A stretch of 33,584 nucleotides of DNA from Bacteroidales bacterium (GCA_017958525.1 JAGDCN010000045.1:1-33584), one strand, 5' to 3'. Positions 9,101-17,762 are shown, counted from the first letter of the stretch. The notes: generated by a model from the letters alone, not told the origin. A program made the numbers and translations.

Positions 9101-10435
9101 TTGAAAAAGCTGGATAAACTGATAGTCAAGTCGTACGTGGGACCGCTGGTTCTCACGTTCGTCATTGCTGTTTTTGTCCTGCTTATGCAGTTTATTTGGA
9201 AATACGTTGATGATATAGCCGGCAAAGGACTATCGGTGGGCATCATTGCAGAACTGCTGCTCGACGCGTCGGCCACATTTGTCCCGATGGCTATGCCAAT
9301 CGCCATATTGTTTGCATCAATTATGACGATGGGCAATCTGGGCGAACACTACGAACTCGTTGCCATTAAGAGTGGAGGTGTTCCACTCTGGCGCGCAATG
9401 ATGCCGATGGGCGTCATTGTGATTGCTATGACCGTAGTGGCCTTTCTCTTCGCCGACTACGTGATGCCTTCAGCCGTGCTAAAATACCGCACGACGCTCT
9501 ATGACATCACACGAAAGAAACCAGCCCTTAACATCAGGCCAGGTGAATACTATTCTGAGATCGACGGTTTCGTCATTCGCGTCAACGAGAAGGATCCCGA
9601 CGGCAAAACGTTGCACGACATTACAATTTATGACCATCGCAATTCACCAAGTCAACCGGATGTTGTTGTAGCTCGATATGGTACGATGCAGACAACACCC
9701 GATGAGCGTTATATGCTTTTCACCCTCTATGACGGTTGCTCATACAGCGAGACCGATGCCAATAACAGTGCGGAATCCAAACCATTCACACGAATTTATT
9801 TTGAAAAGAATGAATTGACTTTCGACCTTTCTTCATTTGCCTTTGATAAGACAGACGAAAGTATATTCCAAGGTGGCTACCAGATGATGAATATGTCGCA
9901 ACTTGACTCGAATATTGTTAGACTTAAAGAACAGCGCGAGAAACAAATGTTCACCCAAAAAGAGAATCTAACTAATTCGATGCCTTCATATAGGTATGAA
10001 GATGGAAGCGAGCGGTTGAATTGCAGCGATTTGTGCGATTCGCTCGACGCGAAGAAAGCTTACCGTGTATATAATGACGCTATTGTTCGTGCAGAGCGCA
10101 GTTATAGTGATATAAAAATACATAGTCAGGTACTTACATCACAAAATGAGTACATAAACCGTCATTATATCGAGTGGCACCGTAAATGGACGCTCAGTAT
10201 CGCTTGTATTGTTTTGTTTCTTGTCGGTGCGCCATTTGGTTCTATTGTTCGCAAAGGTGGTCTTGGAGTGCCACTTGTCGCATCGGTCATATTCTTTGTG
10301 CTATACTATGTCATCGGTATGATAGCTGAAAAAGCTGTGCGTGAAGGTGCAATGGGAAATATAGGTATGTGGGTTTCCACTTTTGTAATGCTTCCTATAG
10401 GCATTGTTTTGACTTACAAGGCTGTACAGAGGTAG
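9101..10435 (+). CDS. LptF/LptG-family (YjgP/YjgQ) permease
   Basis: Membrane subunit of the ABC exporter that extracts lipopolysaccharide from the inner membrane. The 444-aa product has three N-terminal membrane helices (about residues 12-35, 50-77, 95-120), a large soluble periplasmic domain (about 130-350) and three C-terminal helices, the standard topology of the family. The start is a TTG at 9101, giving the family-like opening KKLDKLIVKSYVGP. No ATG lies early enough to keep the first helix, so the non-ATG start is preferred. It starts 21 nt after rseP and probably belongs to the same transcript. LptF cannot be told from LptG here. Confidence 0.88.
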   Translation: MKKLDKLIVKSYVGPLVLTFVIAVFVLLMQFIWKYVDDIAGKGLSVGIIAELLLDASATFVPMAMPIAILFASIMTMGNLGEHYELVAIKSGGVPLWRAMMPMGVIVIAMTVVAFLFADYVMPSAVLKYRTTLYDITRKKPALNIRPGEYYSEIDGFVIRVNEKDPDGKTLHDITIYDHRNSPSQPDVVVARYGTMQTTPDERYMLFTLYDGCSYSETDANNSAESKPFTRIYFEKNELTFDLSSFAFDKTDESIFQGGYQMMNMSQLDSNIVRLKEQREKQMFTQKENLTNSMPSYRYEDGSERLNCSDLCDSLDAKKAYRVYNDAIVRAERSYSDIKIHSQVLTSQNEYINRHYIEWHRKWTLSIACIVLFLVGAPFGSIVRKGGLGVPLVASVIFFVLYYVIGMIAEKAVREGAMGNIGMWVSTFVMLPIGIVLTYKAVQR

Positions 10436-10616
10436 AAACAGAACTGTTTTCCATCTGAATTGTTTTATATTATCAGGATTTATTTAGAATAATATTGTTC
10501 TAAACAGGAAACCTATTTCATTTTTTTAGTTTATCGCATCTTTTAACACGCTGAAATATAATTTTTTGCATAGTCATTCGTTAAAAGTAATCAAGAATTT
10601 AATCTAAATAATAAAA

Positions 10617-11684
10617 ATGGAAGATTTTTTTGTTTCCGGAATACAGCAGGTTGGTGTTGGATGTGTTGATTTCCAAGCTGCTTGGCGTTGGTATATAGAT
10701 ATGTTCCAGATGGATGTTCGTATCTTGGAGGATGATACAGTTGCAGAGCGTATGCTTCCCTATACCGGAGGAAAAGCGCAGAAGAGACACGCGTGTATTG
10801 CTGTCAATTTGCAGGGTGGGGGAGGATTTGAAATTTGGCAATACAGTGAACGCAAACCGCAGCCTGTGGGATTTGATATACAAGTAGGTGACTTGGGCAT
10901 TTTTGCCGCCAAAATTAAAAGTCGCGACGTGGCTGCGTTCCATTTGGAACTGACTGCAAAGTATGACAAGGTTGGTCCGATCAGCAAGTCGCCTGACGGC
11001 CGCAGTTGTTTTGTGGTCGAGGATCCGTGGGGCAACTGGTTCCAGGTGGTCGAGGAGAATTATGTATTCATTGAACAGCATCGTTTGGGTGGTGGCATCG
11101 TTGGTGCCGTCACAGGATGTACCGACATCGACCGAACGGTGCCGCTTTATCGCGATGTACTTGGTTACGATCGCATTGTTTATGACGAGACTGGTACGTT
11201 CGAGGATTTGAAATATATGCGTGGTGGCGAGGGACGTTTCCGCCGTGTGCTGCTGGCCAGCAGTAAGAAGCGCAAGGGTGCTTTTGTTCCGCTGTTTGGT
11301 GAAAGTACAATAGAGCTGGTGCAAGCTTTAGACCGTCAGCCGCGCAAAATATATGATGGCCGTCAGTGGGGCGACCCCGGATTCATCCAGATATGCTTCG
11401 ATGTAACAAATATGCGAGCACTTGAGAAGCATTGCAACGCGCTGGGATTCCCCTTTACAGTGGATAGCTGCAAGGGCGACGAGCATTTTGATATGGGCGA
11501 GGCCAGCGGCCACTTCACCTATGTCGAGGATCCCGACGGAACGCTGATAGAACTTGTCGAGGCGCATAAGCTTACTGTGCTGAAACGCCCGCATATTTAC
11601 ATAAATATGCTGAAACGCAACCGCGAAAAGGCTTTTCCTAAACTGTTTTTCAGAATGATGGCGATGAACAGGGTTAAGTTTTGA
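10617..11684 (+). CDS. Two-domain VOC (glyoxalase/dioxygenase superfamily) protein
   Basis: The 355-aa product contains two vicinal-oxygen-chelate repeats. The first (about residues 7-145) opens with GIQQVGVGCVDFQAAWRWY and ends with VEDPWGNWFQVVEE. The second (about 155-325) opens with VTGCTDIDRTVPLYRDVLGYDR and ends with VEDPDGTLIELVEA. The paired layout resembles 4-hydroxyphenylpyruvate-dioxygenase-like or tandem glyoxalase proteins. The second repeat keeps the closing Glu usually used as a metal ligand. The gene is first in a co-directional run with the Hdr-like genes, 33 nt ahead of the first iron-sulfur gene. The reaction is unknown. The 181-nt gap upstream (10436-10616) is AT-rich and shows no clean consensus promoter and no other gene. 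Confidence 0.8.
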   Translation: MEDFFVSGIQQVGVGCVDFQAAWRWYIDMFQMDVRILEDDTVAERMLPYTGGKAQKRHACIAVNLQGGGGFEIWQYSERKPQPVGFDIQVGDLGIFAAKIKSRDVAAFHLELTAKYDKVGPISKSPDGRSCFVVEDPWGNWFQVVEENYVFIEQHRLGGGIVGAVTGCTDIDRTVPLYRDVLGYDRIVYDETGTFEDLKYMRGGEGRFRRVLLASSKKRKGAFVPLFGESTIELVQALDRQPRKIYDGRQWGDPGFIQICFDVTNMRALEKHCNALGFPFTVDSCKGDEHFDMGEASGHFTYVEDPDGTLIELVEAHKLTVLKRPHIYINMLKRNREKAFPKLFFRMMAMNRVKF

Positions 11685-11717
11685 ATTCGTGAATGTGTTA
11701 TTGTTTTAAGAATTACA

Positions 11718-12323
11718 ATGGGAAATTTAGTTGATTATATTAAACAGGATGTCAGGGCCGACGAGGCACTGAAAGCTTGTATGAACTGCGGTATGTGCAC
11801 TGCGGTCTGCCCGGCGGCGGAGTTTTACGACTATGACCCTCGTCGTATATGCGACACCGTGCAGCGCGGCGACGAAACAGAGATAGAAAATCTGCTGAAA
11901 GGCGACACAATATGGTTCTGTGGACAGTGTATGTCGTGCAAGACACGCTGCCCACGAGGCAATGTGCCTGGCGAGCTGATTAGTGTGCTACGTCGTGCAT
12001 CGGAGGAGTTAGGCTATTTCGCAGAAAGCGAAAAGGGACGCCAACAGAAACAGCTGATGAACGCCATCGGCACAAATATCTTGGAAATAGGTTATTGTGT
12101 GCATCCCGACCGTGTTGATCCTGACTATCATCCCGAACAAGGCCCGATATGGGAGTGGTATCGCGAAAATATCGAGGAAATAGCCCCCAAGCTGGGTGCC
12201 AACTATCACGGTAGCGGCCCTGGTGCCCTACGCACCATACCGGAAGAGGATCTGGACGAAGTTCGCAAAATATTTGAAGTCACCGGAGGTATGGAATTGA
12301 GAAAGAAAGTCCTGGAAGCTTGA
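11718..12323 (+). CDS. HdrC-like protein with two [4Fe-4S] clusters
   Basis: The 201-aa soluble electron carrier has two ferredoxin-type motifs: CMNCGMCTAVCP (Cys 21, 24, 27, 31) and CGQCMSCKTRCP (Cys 68, 71, 74, 78), spaced as in HdrC of heterodisulfide reductases and in the C-terminal part of QmoC. The remaining 120 residues are acidic, with no further cysteine cluster, and are longer than in minimal HdrC. It is encoded between the VOC protein and a second, shorter HdrC-like protein. It probably passes electrons between the flavoprotein and the CCG subunits; the partner assignment is inferred from gene order. Confidence 0.85.
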   Translation: MGNLVDYIKQDVRADEALKACMNCGMCTAVCPAAEFYDYDPRRICDTVQRGDETEIENLLKGDTIWFCGQCMSCKTRCPRGNVPGELISVLRRASEELGYFAESEKGRQQKQLMNAIGTNILEIGYCVHPDRVDPDYHPEQGPIWEWYRENIEEIAPKLGANYHGSGPGALRTIPEEDLDEVRKIFEVTGGMELRKKVLEA

Positions 12324-12345
12324 AACTTGATAACTAAGACAAAAA

Positions 12346-12711
12346 ATGAACAAATTCGGATTTACCATATCGCAGGGCAGACAGCTTAATTTCGACGAAA
12401 TGAAAACTGACAAGGTCGAAAAATTGTTAGAGCTGGTGCCTTCCTACAAGTTCTGCATAGGCTGTGGCGGCTGTACGGCAGCCTGTTCGGCTGCAGGTTA
12501 TACGGATTACAACATCCGCAAAATTCACACCTCTTTCTTCAGGGCGCAATACGACGGATTGGACGAGCAGCTGAAACGTTGTATGCTGTGTGGCAAGTGC
12601 CTGCTGGTTTGTCCGCGCGGTGTCAATACACGCTCGTTAATAATCAATATGAGAAGGTTGCTCGCCAATGTGCAGCCCAACACTTTTGTGAGAAAGGGGG
12701 CTGAACAATGA
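12346..12711 (+). CDS. Second, short HdrC-like [4Fe-4S] protein
   Basis: The 121-aa product has two four-cysteine motifs, CIGCGGCTAACS (37, 40, 43, 47) and CMLCGKCLLVCP (79, 82, 85, 89). The first has Ser instead of Pro after the last Cys. The layout is that of minimal HdrC. Its TGA overlaps the ATG of the membrane fusion gene (ATGA), so the two are translationally coupled and probably form one complex. Two different HdrC-like proteins in one operon suggests one serves the HdrB-like subunit and one the HdrD/E-like subunit, which is inference. Confidence 0.85.
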   Translation: MNKFGFTISQGRQLNFDEMKTDKVEKLLELVPSYKFCIGCGGCTAACSAAGYTDYNIRKIHTSFFRAQYDGLDEQLKRCMLCGKCLLVCPRGVNTRSLIINMRRLLANVQPNTFVRKGAEQ

Positions 12712-14582
12712 GCTGGCCGTTTATTATTTTTGTCATCCTTTATTGGTTGGGGTCTGTAGGATTGATTGTATGGTCTATTTTCAGCCCGTTTTTCTCTGTC
12801 TATGTTGTTCCATTTATGCTGGGCGTACTGTTCCTGCTATTTTTTTCCATCGTCAAATACTGGCGCTGGATTCATAGCTTCGATAAGCTACAGCGAGCCA
12901 TAATCCGTAAGAATATATGGAGTTGGCGCTTTTTGCCGGCCATCTGGGAGGCGTTCCGCGAGGGTCTGCTGCATTGGCGCATCACCAAGAAAAACGTCCT
13001 ACTGGGATATATGCATCGCAGTCTTGCCTTCGGATGGTTCCTCCTTATTGTGGTGGGCGCAGTTCAGGCTAGGCTGGCATTCCCCGACGGTCATCCTTTT
13101 TGGGTTGCCATTTTCTTCAACTATTTCGAGAATGACCACGATTTGACAGCTTTTAAGCACGCTGTCCTCTTCGCCAACTTGATGGATGCTCTGTTGCTCT
13201 ATGTGCTGAGCGGTCTGTTTTTGGCGATGTTCAAGAAGGTGTGGTCCCGTCCTATGGGTATGAAACGTACCACTCGCCACACGCTGATGGATCGCGTGGC
13301 CAAATTTGCGCTGTGGTGCATCTTCCCCTTGCGTCTGCTGTCGGAAGCTGCCACCTCCAGCCTCTTTGGCAACGGAGGTTTCCTGGTGAACTGGCTGGGC
13401 GACATCCTTGCCAGTATTGGTCTTGCCAACGAAGCGTTCGAATACACCTGCTGGACGCTCTACAGCGTCGCCCTCGGCACGTTCTTCTCGCTGATGCCTT
13501 TCTCGCGCTATATGCACATCTTCACCGAGGTGTTCCTCATATATTTCCGCAATTTGGGCGTCCGCGACAGCGACAAGAAAACAGGCTATACAATGTTCGA
13601 ATTGAGCGCCTGCTCGCGCTGCGGCATCTGCATCGACGGCTGCCCGATGAACAAGGAACTTGGCATCGTCAATATGCAGGGTGTATATATGTTGCAGTCA
13701 ATCCGTAACTTGGAACTGCAGAAAAATGCTGAGCCTATTGCGGAAAACTGCCTGATGTGCGACCGTTGCGTGGCCGACTGTCCTGTGAATCTTGACCTTT
13801 CTATCATTCGCAGACAGGTGAGAATCAACAACAAAAAGGCTATTGACAGCAAAGGCGGATATGGCTATCTGCGCAACGTGCAGCCGTTCAACTCCATTGG
13901 CCGCGTGGCCTATTTTGGAGGCTGTATGTCGCATCTTACTCCCGGCATAACGAAGTCTATGGAGACCATCTTCAATGCCGTTGGACAGAAATATTGGTAT
14001 ATGGACCGCGATGAAACCATTTGCTGTGGACGCCCGCTGCTGCAGCAGGGTTTTGAAAACCAGGCATTTGAATTGCGTCGTAAAAATACGGAGATGATTG
14101 TAAACAGCAAGGCAACGATGCTTATCACTTCCTGCCCTATCTGTTACCAGTCGTTCAAAAAAGAGTATAAGCTTTCCATTCCGGTAATGCACCATACAGA
14201 ATATATCAATATGCTGATTGAAAGCGGACGTCTCAAGGTGCGTAAGGATGACCGCAAGGTGACATATCACGACCCCTGCGAACTGGGTAGAGGATGCGGT
14301 ATCTATGATGAACCGCGCGATGTACTGAAAGCAACCACCACACTGTTGAAAACCAGCGAAGAACGCGAACACAGTCTCTGCTGCGGCTTCAATCTGGGTA
14401 ATCCGCAACTCGACATCGAACAGCAGACGCTAATCCGCAACGCAGCACGCGACAATTTGCTAAAGCCCAATCCAGACCTGATAGCTACAGCCTGCCCGAT
14501 GTGCAAAAAGGCCTTTATGCGTGCAGACAACGTGCCGGTGAAGGACGTGGCTGAAATCGTGGCCGAAAATATTATTAAATGA
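12708..14582 (+). CDS. HdrE/HdrD-like fusion: membrane heme-b-like domain, ferredoxin domain, two CCG domains
   Basis: The 624-aa membrane oxidoreductase has an N-terminal domain (about 1-285) of five or six membrane helices. His103 (LGYMHRSLAFGW) and His270 (PFSRYMHIFTEVF) are candidate heme-b ligands, as in NarI/HdrE/QmoC proteins. A double [4Fe-4S] domain follows with Cys 302, 305, 308, 312 and 348, 351, 354, 358. Two complete CCG domains follow: Cys 406, 439-440, 476, 479 and Cys 524, 558-559, 596, 599, the ligand pattern of the non-cubane clusters of HdrB/HdrD. The combination corresponds to a fused HdrE and HdrD. It would link menaquinone to a soluble redox partner; substrate and direction of electron flow are unknown. 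Confidence 0.87.
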   Translation: MSWPFIIFVILYWLGSVGLIVWSIFSPFFSVYVVPFMLGVLFLLFFSIVKYWRWIHSFDKLQRAIIRKNIWSWRFLPAIWEAFREGLLHWRITKKNVLLGYMHRSLAFGWFLLIVVGAVQARLAFPDGHPFWVAIFFNYFENDHDLTAFKHAVLFANLMDALLLYVLSGLFLAMFKKVWSRPMGMKRTTRHTLMDRVAKFALWCIFPLRLLSEAATSSLFGNGGFLVNWLGDILASIGLANEAFEYTCWTLYSVALGTFFSLMPFSRYMHIFTEVFLIYFRNLGVRDSDKKTGYTMFELSACSRCGICIDGCPMNKELGIVNMQGVYMLQSIRNLELQKNAEPIAENCLMCDRCVADCPVNLDLSIIRRQVRINNKKAIDSKGGYGYLRNVQPFNSIGRVAYFGGCMSHLTPGITKSMETIFNAVGQKYWYMDRDETICCGRPLLQQGFENQAFELRRKNTEMIVNSKATMLITSCPICYQSFKKEYKLSIPVMHHTEYINMLIESGRLKVRKDDRKVTYHDPCELGRGCGIYDEPRDVLKATTTLLKTSEEREHSLCCGFNLGNPQLDIEQQTLIRNAARDNLLKPNPDLIATACPMCKKAFMRADNVPVKDVAEIVAENIIK

Positions 14583-14610
14583 TTTGTCTCATATCAAGAT
14601 TGTTACGATA

Positions 14611-15672
14611 ATGGAAAAACGTTTTTGGAACGAATATCAGAAAGAGATAGCCGACGACCATTTTTTCTATGAACGCAGTTGCATCCGCCAGACTTTCTTC
14701 CCGGGGTCGGAGACAGCCTTCCTCAAAATTTTGCGCGACGAGTTGGGTAAGGACATCTGTGACAACCCGCACCAACACACCTGTACTGGCATCGGCTACC
14801 ATAGCGATGTGGTGCCGTTCGAAACGACAATGACTGTTGTGGCGCGCCTGTTTTCGCTGATGACGGAGTGTGGATACGAGAACTATGTGCCGTCGTGCGT
14901 TACATCGTTCGGCGTGTTTTCAGAGGTGATAGAGAAGTGGGAGAATGACCCGAAGCTGATGGAGCAGGCCCGACAGTACCTGTGGGACGCCACCAAACGC
15001 GAGTTCAAAGTGCCGAAAAATATTGCTCATCCATCAGATGTGATATACAAGTTCCGCTTCGATCTGAAACCAAAGATGAAATACCAGCTGGTGAACCGCT
15101 TCACTGGTAAACCGCTTCGCGTTGTTGAACATATCGGCTGCCACTATGCCAAGATTTTCCCCGAACGCGGTATCGGAAAAGCTGAATTTCCATACGTGCT
15201 GGCGGGTATGATAGAGGCTTGGGGTGGCGAAGTTATCGACTATCCCGAACGCCGCCATTGCTGCGGATTCGGCTTCCGACAGTATCTTGTACAGGAAAAC
15301 CGTGGCTACTCGATTGCAAATACTAAAAAGAAATTCCAGTCGATGGAACCCTACGAGCCTGATTTTATCCTCACCAACTGCCCTGGATGCAATATGTTCC
15401 TCGACAAATGGCAATATACTATTGCCGAGATGGAACACAAGACTTTTGACAAACAGGGATTTGGCATCCCGGTGCTGACCTACGAGGAACTTACGGGACT
15501 GCTGATGGGCTATGACCCCTGGAAGCTTGGTTTCCAGCTGCATCAGGTGCAGAGCGAGCCGCTCTTCAACAAAATCGGTATTGCCTACAATCCCGACGAG
15601 AAATACAAAGGTGTGTCGGGCCGACTGCTGCCGCGTCCGTCTCATCCGGAATGTCTTAAAGTAGAATCATAA
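14611..15672 (+). CDS. HdrB-like CCG-domain protein
   Basis: The 353-aa product starts at the ATG at 14611. An upstream in-frame TTG at 14584 is possible but adds only nine residues and sits almost at the previous stop. The C-terminal CCG domain is complete: Cys177 (HIGCHYAK), Cys217-Cys218 (RHCCGFGF), Cys257 and Cys260 (TNCPGC). The N-terminal CCG domain is degenerate. Cys24, Cys58 and Cys96 remain, but the CC pair is Thr-Cys and the CPxC motif is Val-Pro-Ser-Cys. It may therefore carry one non-cubane cluster rather than two. It sits between the membrane fusion and the HdrA-like flavoprotein and is likely part of the same complex. Confidence 0.84.
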   Translation: MEKRFWNEYQKEIADDHFFYERSCIRQTFFPGSETAFLKILRDELGKDICDNPHQHTCTGIGYHSDVVPFETTMTVVARLFSLMTECGYENYVPSCVTSFGVFSEVIEKWENDPKLMEQARQYLWDATKREFKVPKNIAHPSDVIYKFRFDLKPKMKYQLVNRFTGKPLRVVEHIGCHYAKIFPERGIGKAEFPYVLAGMIEAWGGEVIDYPERRHCCGFGFRQYLVQENRGYSIANTKKKFQSMEPYEPDFILTNCPGCNMFLDKWQYTIAEMEHKTFDKQGFGIPVLTYEELTGLLMGYDPWKLGFQLHQVQSEPLFNKIGIAYNPDEKYKGVSGRLLPRPSHPECLKVES

Positions 15673-15690
15673 TTAATTAAAATACAAGAA

Positions 15691-16698
15691 ATGAAATCAA
15701 TATCCATCATAGGCGCTGGTCCTGCCGGCATCGAGGCGGCCTCGGTTCTCGCCAAACAGGGAATGACTGTTGCCCTCTTTGAAAAATCCTCTTCTCCCCT
15801 CAAGAACATTGCCGACAAAGCATTTTTATTCCCCAATTTCGCCGCTGCAGGCGATATCGTCGAATTGATGAATAAAAAGCTTTTGAACCAGAATATTACA
15901 CTGCATAACGACACTGAAATTGTCAATATGCAGCGCGAAGGTAATGGCTGGAAAATAATCGATAGCAAAGGTGCCGCCTATTACAGCGACAGTGTGCTGC
16001 TGGCCACAGGTTATACACCTTTCGATGCACACCGCAAAGAGGAACTGGGTTATGGCATTTATGGCGGTGTCGTCACATCGCTGGAAATGGAAAAGATGAT
16101 TCGTTACAACAAGATTGTCAATTCGTTGGGCGAGAAGCCGAAACGTGTCGCCTTTTTACAATGTGTTGGATCGCGCGACGAGAAATCGGGCAACCACTAT
16201 TGCTCTAAGGTATGTTGCGTGACGGCTGTGAAACAGGCCATCGAACTGAAACGCCAGTTGCCTGATGTAGAGGCGTATATCTTCTATATGGACCTGCGTA
16301 TGTGGGGTCAGCATTTCGAGGAGATGTACCGTGAATCGCAGCAGGAATACGGAGTTCGCTACGTCCGTGGACGTATCTCCGAGGCGTCGGGAACGTTCGA
16401 CGGACGTGTGCAAATAAAGGCTGAAGATACGTTGATGGGTCTGCCGCTGAAGATGACCACCGACCTGCTTGTACTGATGGTAGGTATGGAGGCTTCGGAA
16501 GGAACGCGCTGCCTCTCAAAGGCTTGCGGCATCTGTGGTGATTATGGTTTTGCACAGTCAGCCGACCCACATTTGGGCGATTGTCTGACCGTGCAAGATA
16601 GACTATATGTATGTGGCTCGTGCAAGCGACCGATGTCGATAAACGATGTCATCAATGATGCCCGTGCTGCTGCGGTTGCCATTATAGAGGCGGAATAG
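15691..16698 (+). CDS. Minimal HdrA/QmoA-like FAD oxidoreductase
   Basis: The 335-aa flavoprotein has the dinucleotide motif GAGPAG (8-13), a second ATG-type FAD segment (LLATGYTPF, 103-111), and the HdrA signature FLQCVGSRD with a YCSKVCC motif. Cys 158, 171, 175 and 176 correspond to the conserved set that binds a [4Fe-4S] cluster in the HdrA flavin domain. The C-terminal FAD segment LYVCGSCKRPMSINDVI (305-321) is also present. It lacks both ferredoxin modules found in methanogen HdrA and is shorter than QmoA (about 400 aa). It is the last gene of the redox run, 18 nt after the HdrB-like gene. Without ferredoxin modules, bifurcation would need a separate partner. Confidence 0.85.
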   Translation: MKSISIIGAGPAGIEAASVLAKQGMTVALFEKSSSPLKNIADKAFLFPNFAAAGDIVELMNKKLLNQNITLHNDTEIVNMQREGNGWKIIDSKGAAYYSDSVLLATGYTPFDAHRKEELGYGIYGGVVTSLEMEKMIRYNKIVNSLGEKPKRVAFLQCVGSRDEKSGNHYCSKVCCVTAVKQAIELKRQLPDVEAYIFYMDLRMWGQHFEEMYRESQQEYGVRYVRGRISEASGTFDGRVQIKAEDTLMGLPLKMTTDLLVLMVGMEASEGTRCLSKACGICGDYGFAQSADPHLGDCLTVQDRLYVCGSCKRPMSINDVINDARAAAVAIIEAE

Positions 16699-16728
16699 CA
16701 GTGCGGTCTCCTGTCCTGAAAAGCTTGA

Positions 16729-16905
16729 CTACCAAGTCCAGTCGGTCTCGTGGTAACTGGCTGCCTGATTGTAGTCCGATTCGTCGTTAAAAACATAGAA
16801 ATCAAAGTCGAGAAGGCGTTGCGATTCTTGCATACTACCCACAAATCCTTGTTCTACTCGGAAGGTGACTACCGTCAATTTCGGTGCTGAATAGGGTTGT
16901 TTCAT
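16729..16905 (-). CDS. 58-aa small protein, unknown function
   Basis: A short reverse-strand ORF runs from an ATG at 16905 to a TAG at 16729. The product opens MKQPYSAPKLTVVTFRVEQG, continues with FVGS, then an acidic aromatic middle, and ends in DWTW. The APK-VV-F-VE-GFVGS opening with a Trp-rich end resembles a class of small uncharacterised Bacteroidales proteins as I remember it; I could not search. It lies 41 nt downstream of mazG on the same strand, with no separate promoter visible, so it is probably co-transcribed. It converges with the HdrA-like gene with 30 nt between stops. The remaining gap to mazG holds nothing else. Confidence 0.6.
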   Translation of the reverse strand: MKQPYSAPKLTVVTFRVEQGFVGSMQESQRLLDFDFYVFNDESDYNQAASYHETDWTW

Positions 16906-16946
16906 ATAATTATAATGTTGGTATATTGTTAAGTGTTATTGTATTT

Positions 16947-17756
16947 TCAGAGCTTTTTTGCTTCATTCCAGTATTTTTCCATCTCTTCAAGGCTGAGTTC
17001 CTGTAGCTTTTGACCGTGTTCTGTCGCTTTTGTTTCCACATACTTGAAACGCTTTAGAAACTTGAGATTGGTGCGGGCCAGTGCATCGTCGGCGTTGATA
17101 TTCTCAAACCGGGCCCATTTCACGATGGCGAACAGCAGGTCGCCCAACTCCTCTTCAGCGTGATTGTGAGCCTGTTCTCCCTCGGTGTGATAAACGCTCA
17201 AAGCATCAACAAACTCCGCATATTCTTCATCCACTTTGGCTTTTGCGCTTTCTCTGTCGGGAAATTCGAATCCAAGTCCAGCGGCTTTCTCTTGCATCCG
17301 TATGGCTTTGATAAGCGATGGTAGCGATTCGGGTACACCCTCCATTGCAGACCGCCGCCCTTCTTTCATCTTCACCTGTTCCCATTTAGGAGTTTCGTTC
17401 TGTCGCGCTGGCTGCATTTCTCCTTCCCGGTCGGGAAGGGCTATATGTGGATGACGTACAATCAGTTTCTTGCAGATTCCGTCAATTACATCGGCAAGGG
17501 TGAAATGTCCTTCATCGTCGGCTATTTTGGAGTAGAAAAGCAGGTGCATAAACAAGTCGCCAAGCTCTTTGCGCATCTCGTCATAGTTGCCGGCGGTGAT
17601 GGCTTCCGACAGTTCATAGACTTCTTCAATTGTCAGATAACGCAAACTGTCAATGGTTTGCACACTGTCCCAAGGGCATTCCTTCCTCAGTGTGTCAAGT
17701 ATGCTGCTTAACCATTGTAGTGATTTCTGCTCTTCAGTCATAGTCGGTAGTGTCAT
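16947..17756 (-). CDS. mazG: MazG nucleoside triphosphate pyrophosphohydrolase
   Basis: Hydrolyses (d)NTPs, including damaged ones, to NMP and pyrophosphate; E. coli MazG also lowers ppGpp. The 269-aa product has two MazG repeats. The first has CPWD (27-30), the metal-binding EEVYE (44-48) and ELGD (64-67). The second has EEYAEFVDA followed by EEELGDLLF. Length and duplication match the full-length E. coli type. The gene starts 6 nt downstream of relA/spoT on the same strand. A Met at position 6 (17741) is an alternative start. Confidence 0.95.
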   Translation of the reverse strand: MTLPTMTEEQKSLQWLSSILDTLRKECPWDSVQTIDSLRYLTIEEVYELSEAITAGNYDEMRKELGDLFMHLLFYSKIADDEGHFTLADVIDGICKKLIVRHPHIALPDREGEMQPARQNETPKWEQVKMKEGRRSAMEGVPESLPSLIKAIRMQEKAAGLGFEFPDRESAKAKVDEEYAEFVDALSVYHTEGEQAHNHAEEELGDLLFAIVKWARFENINADDALARTNLKFLKRFKYVETKATEHGQKLQELSLEEMEKYWNEAKKL

Positions 17757-17762
17757 TTTTTG

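Noticed and set aside
10599..11324. 241-codon reverse ORF opposite the VOC gene
   Set aside because: Antisense shadow; the forward frame has two clear VOC repeats and fits the operon.
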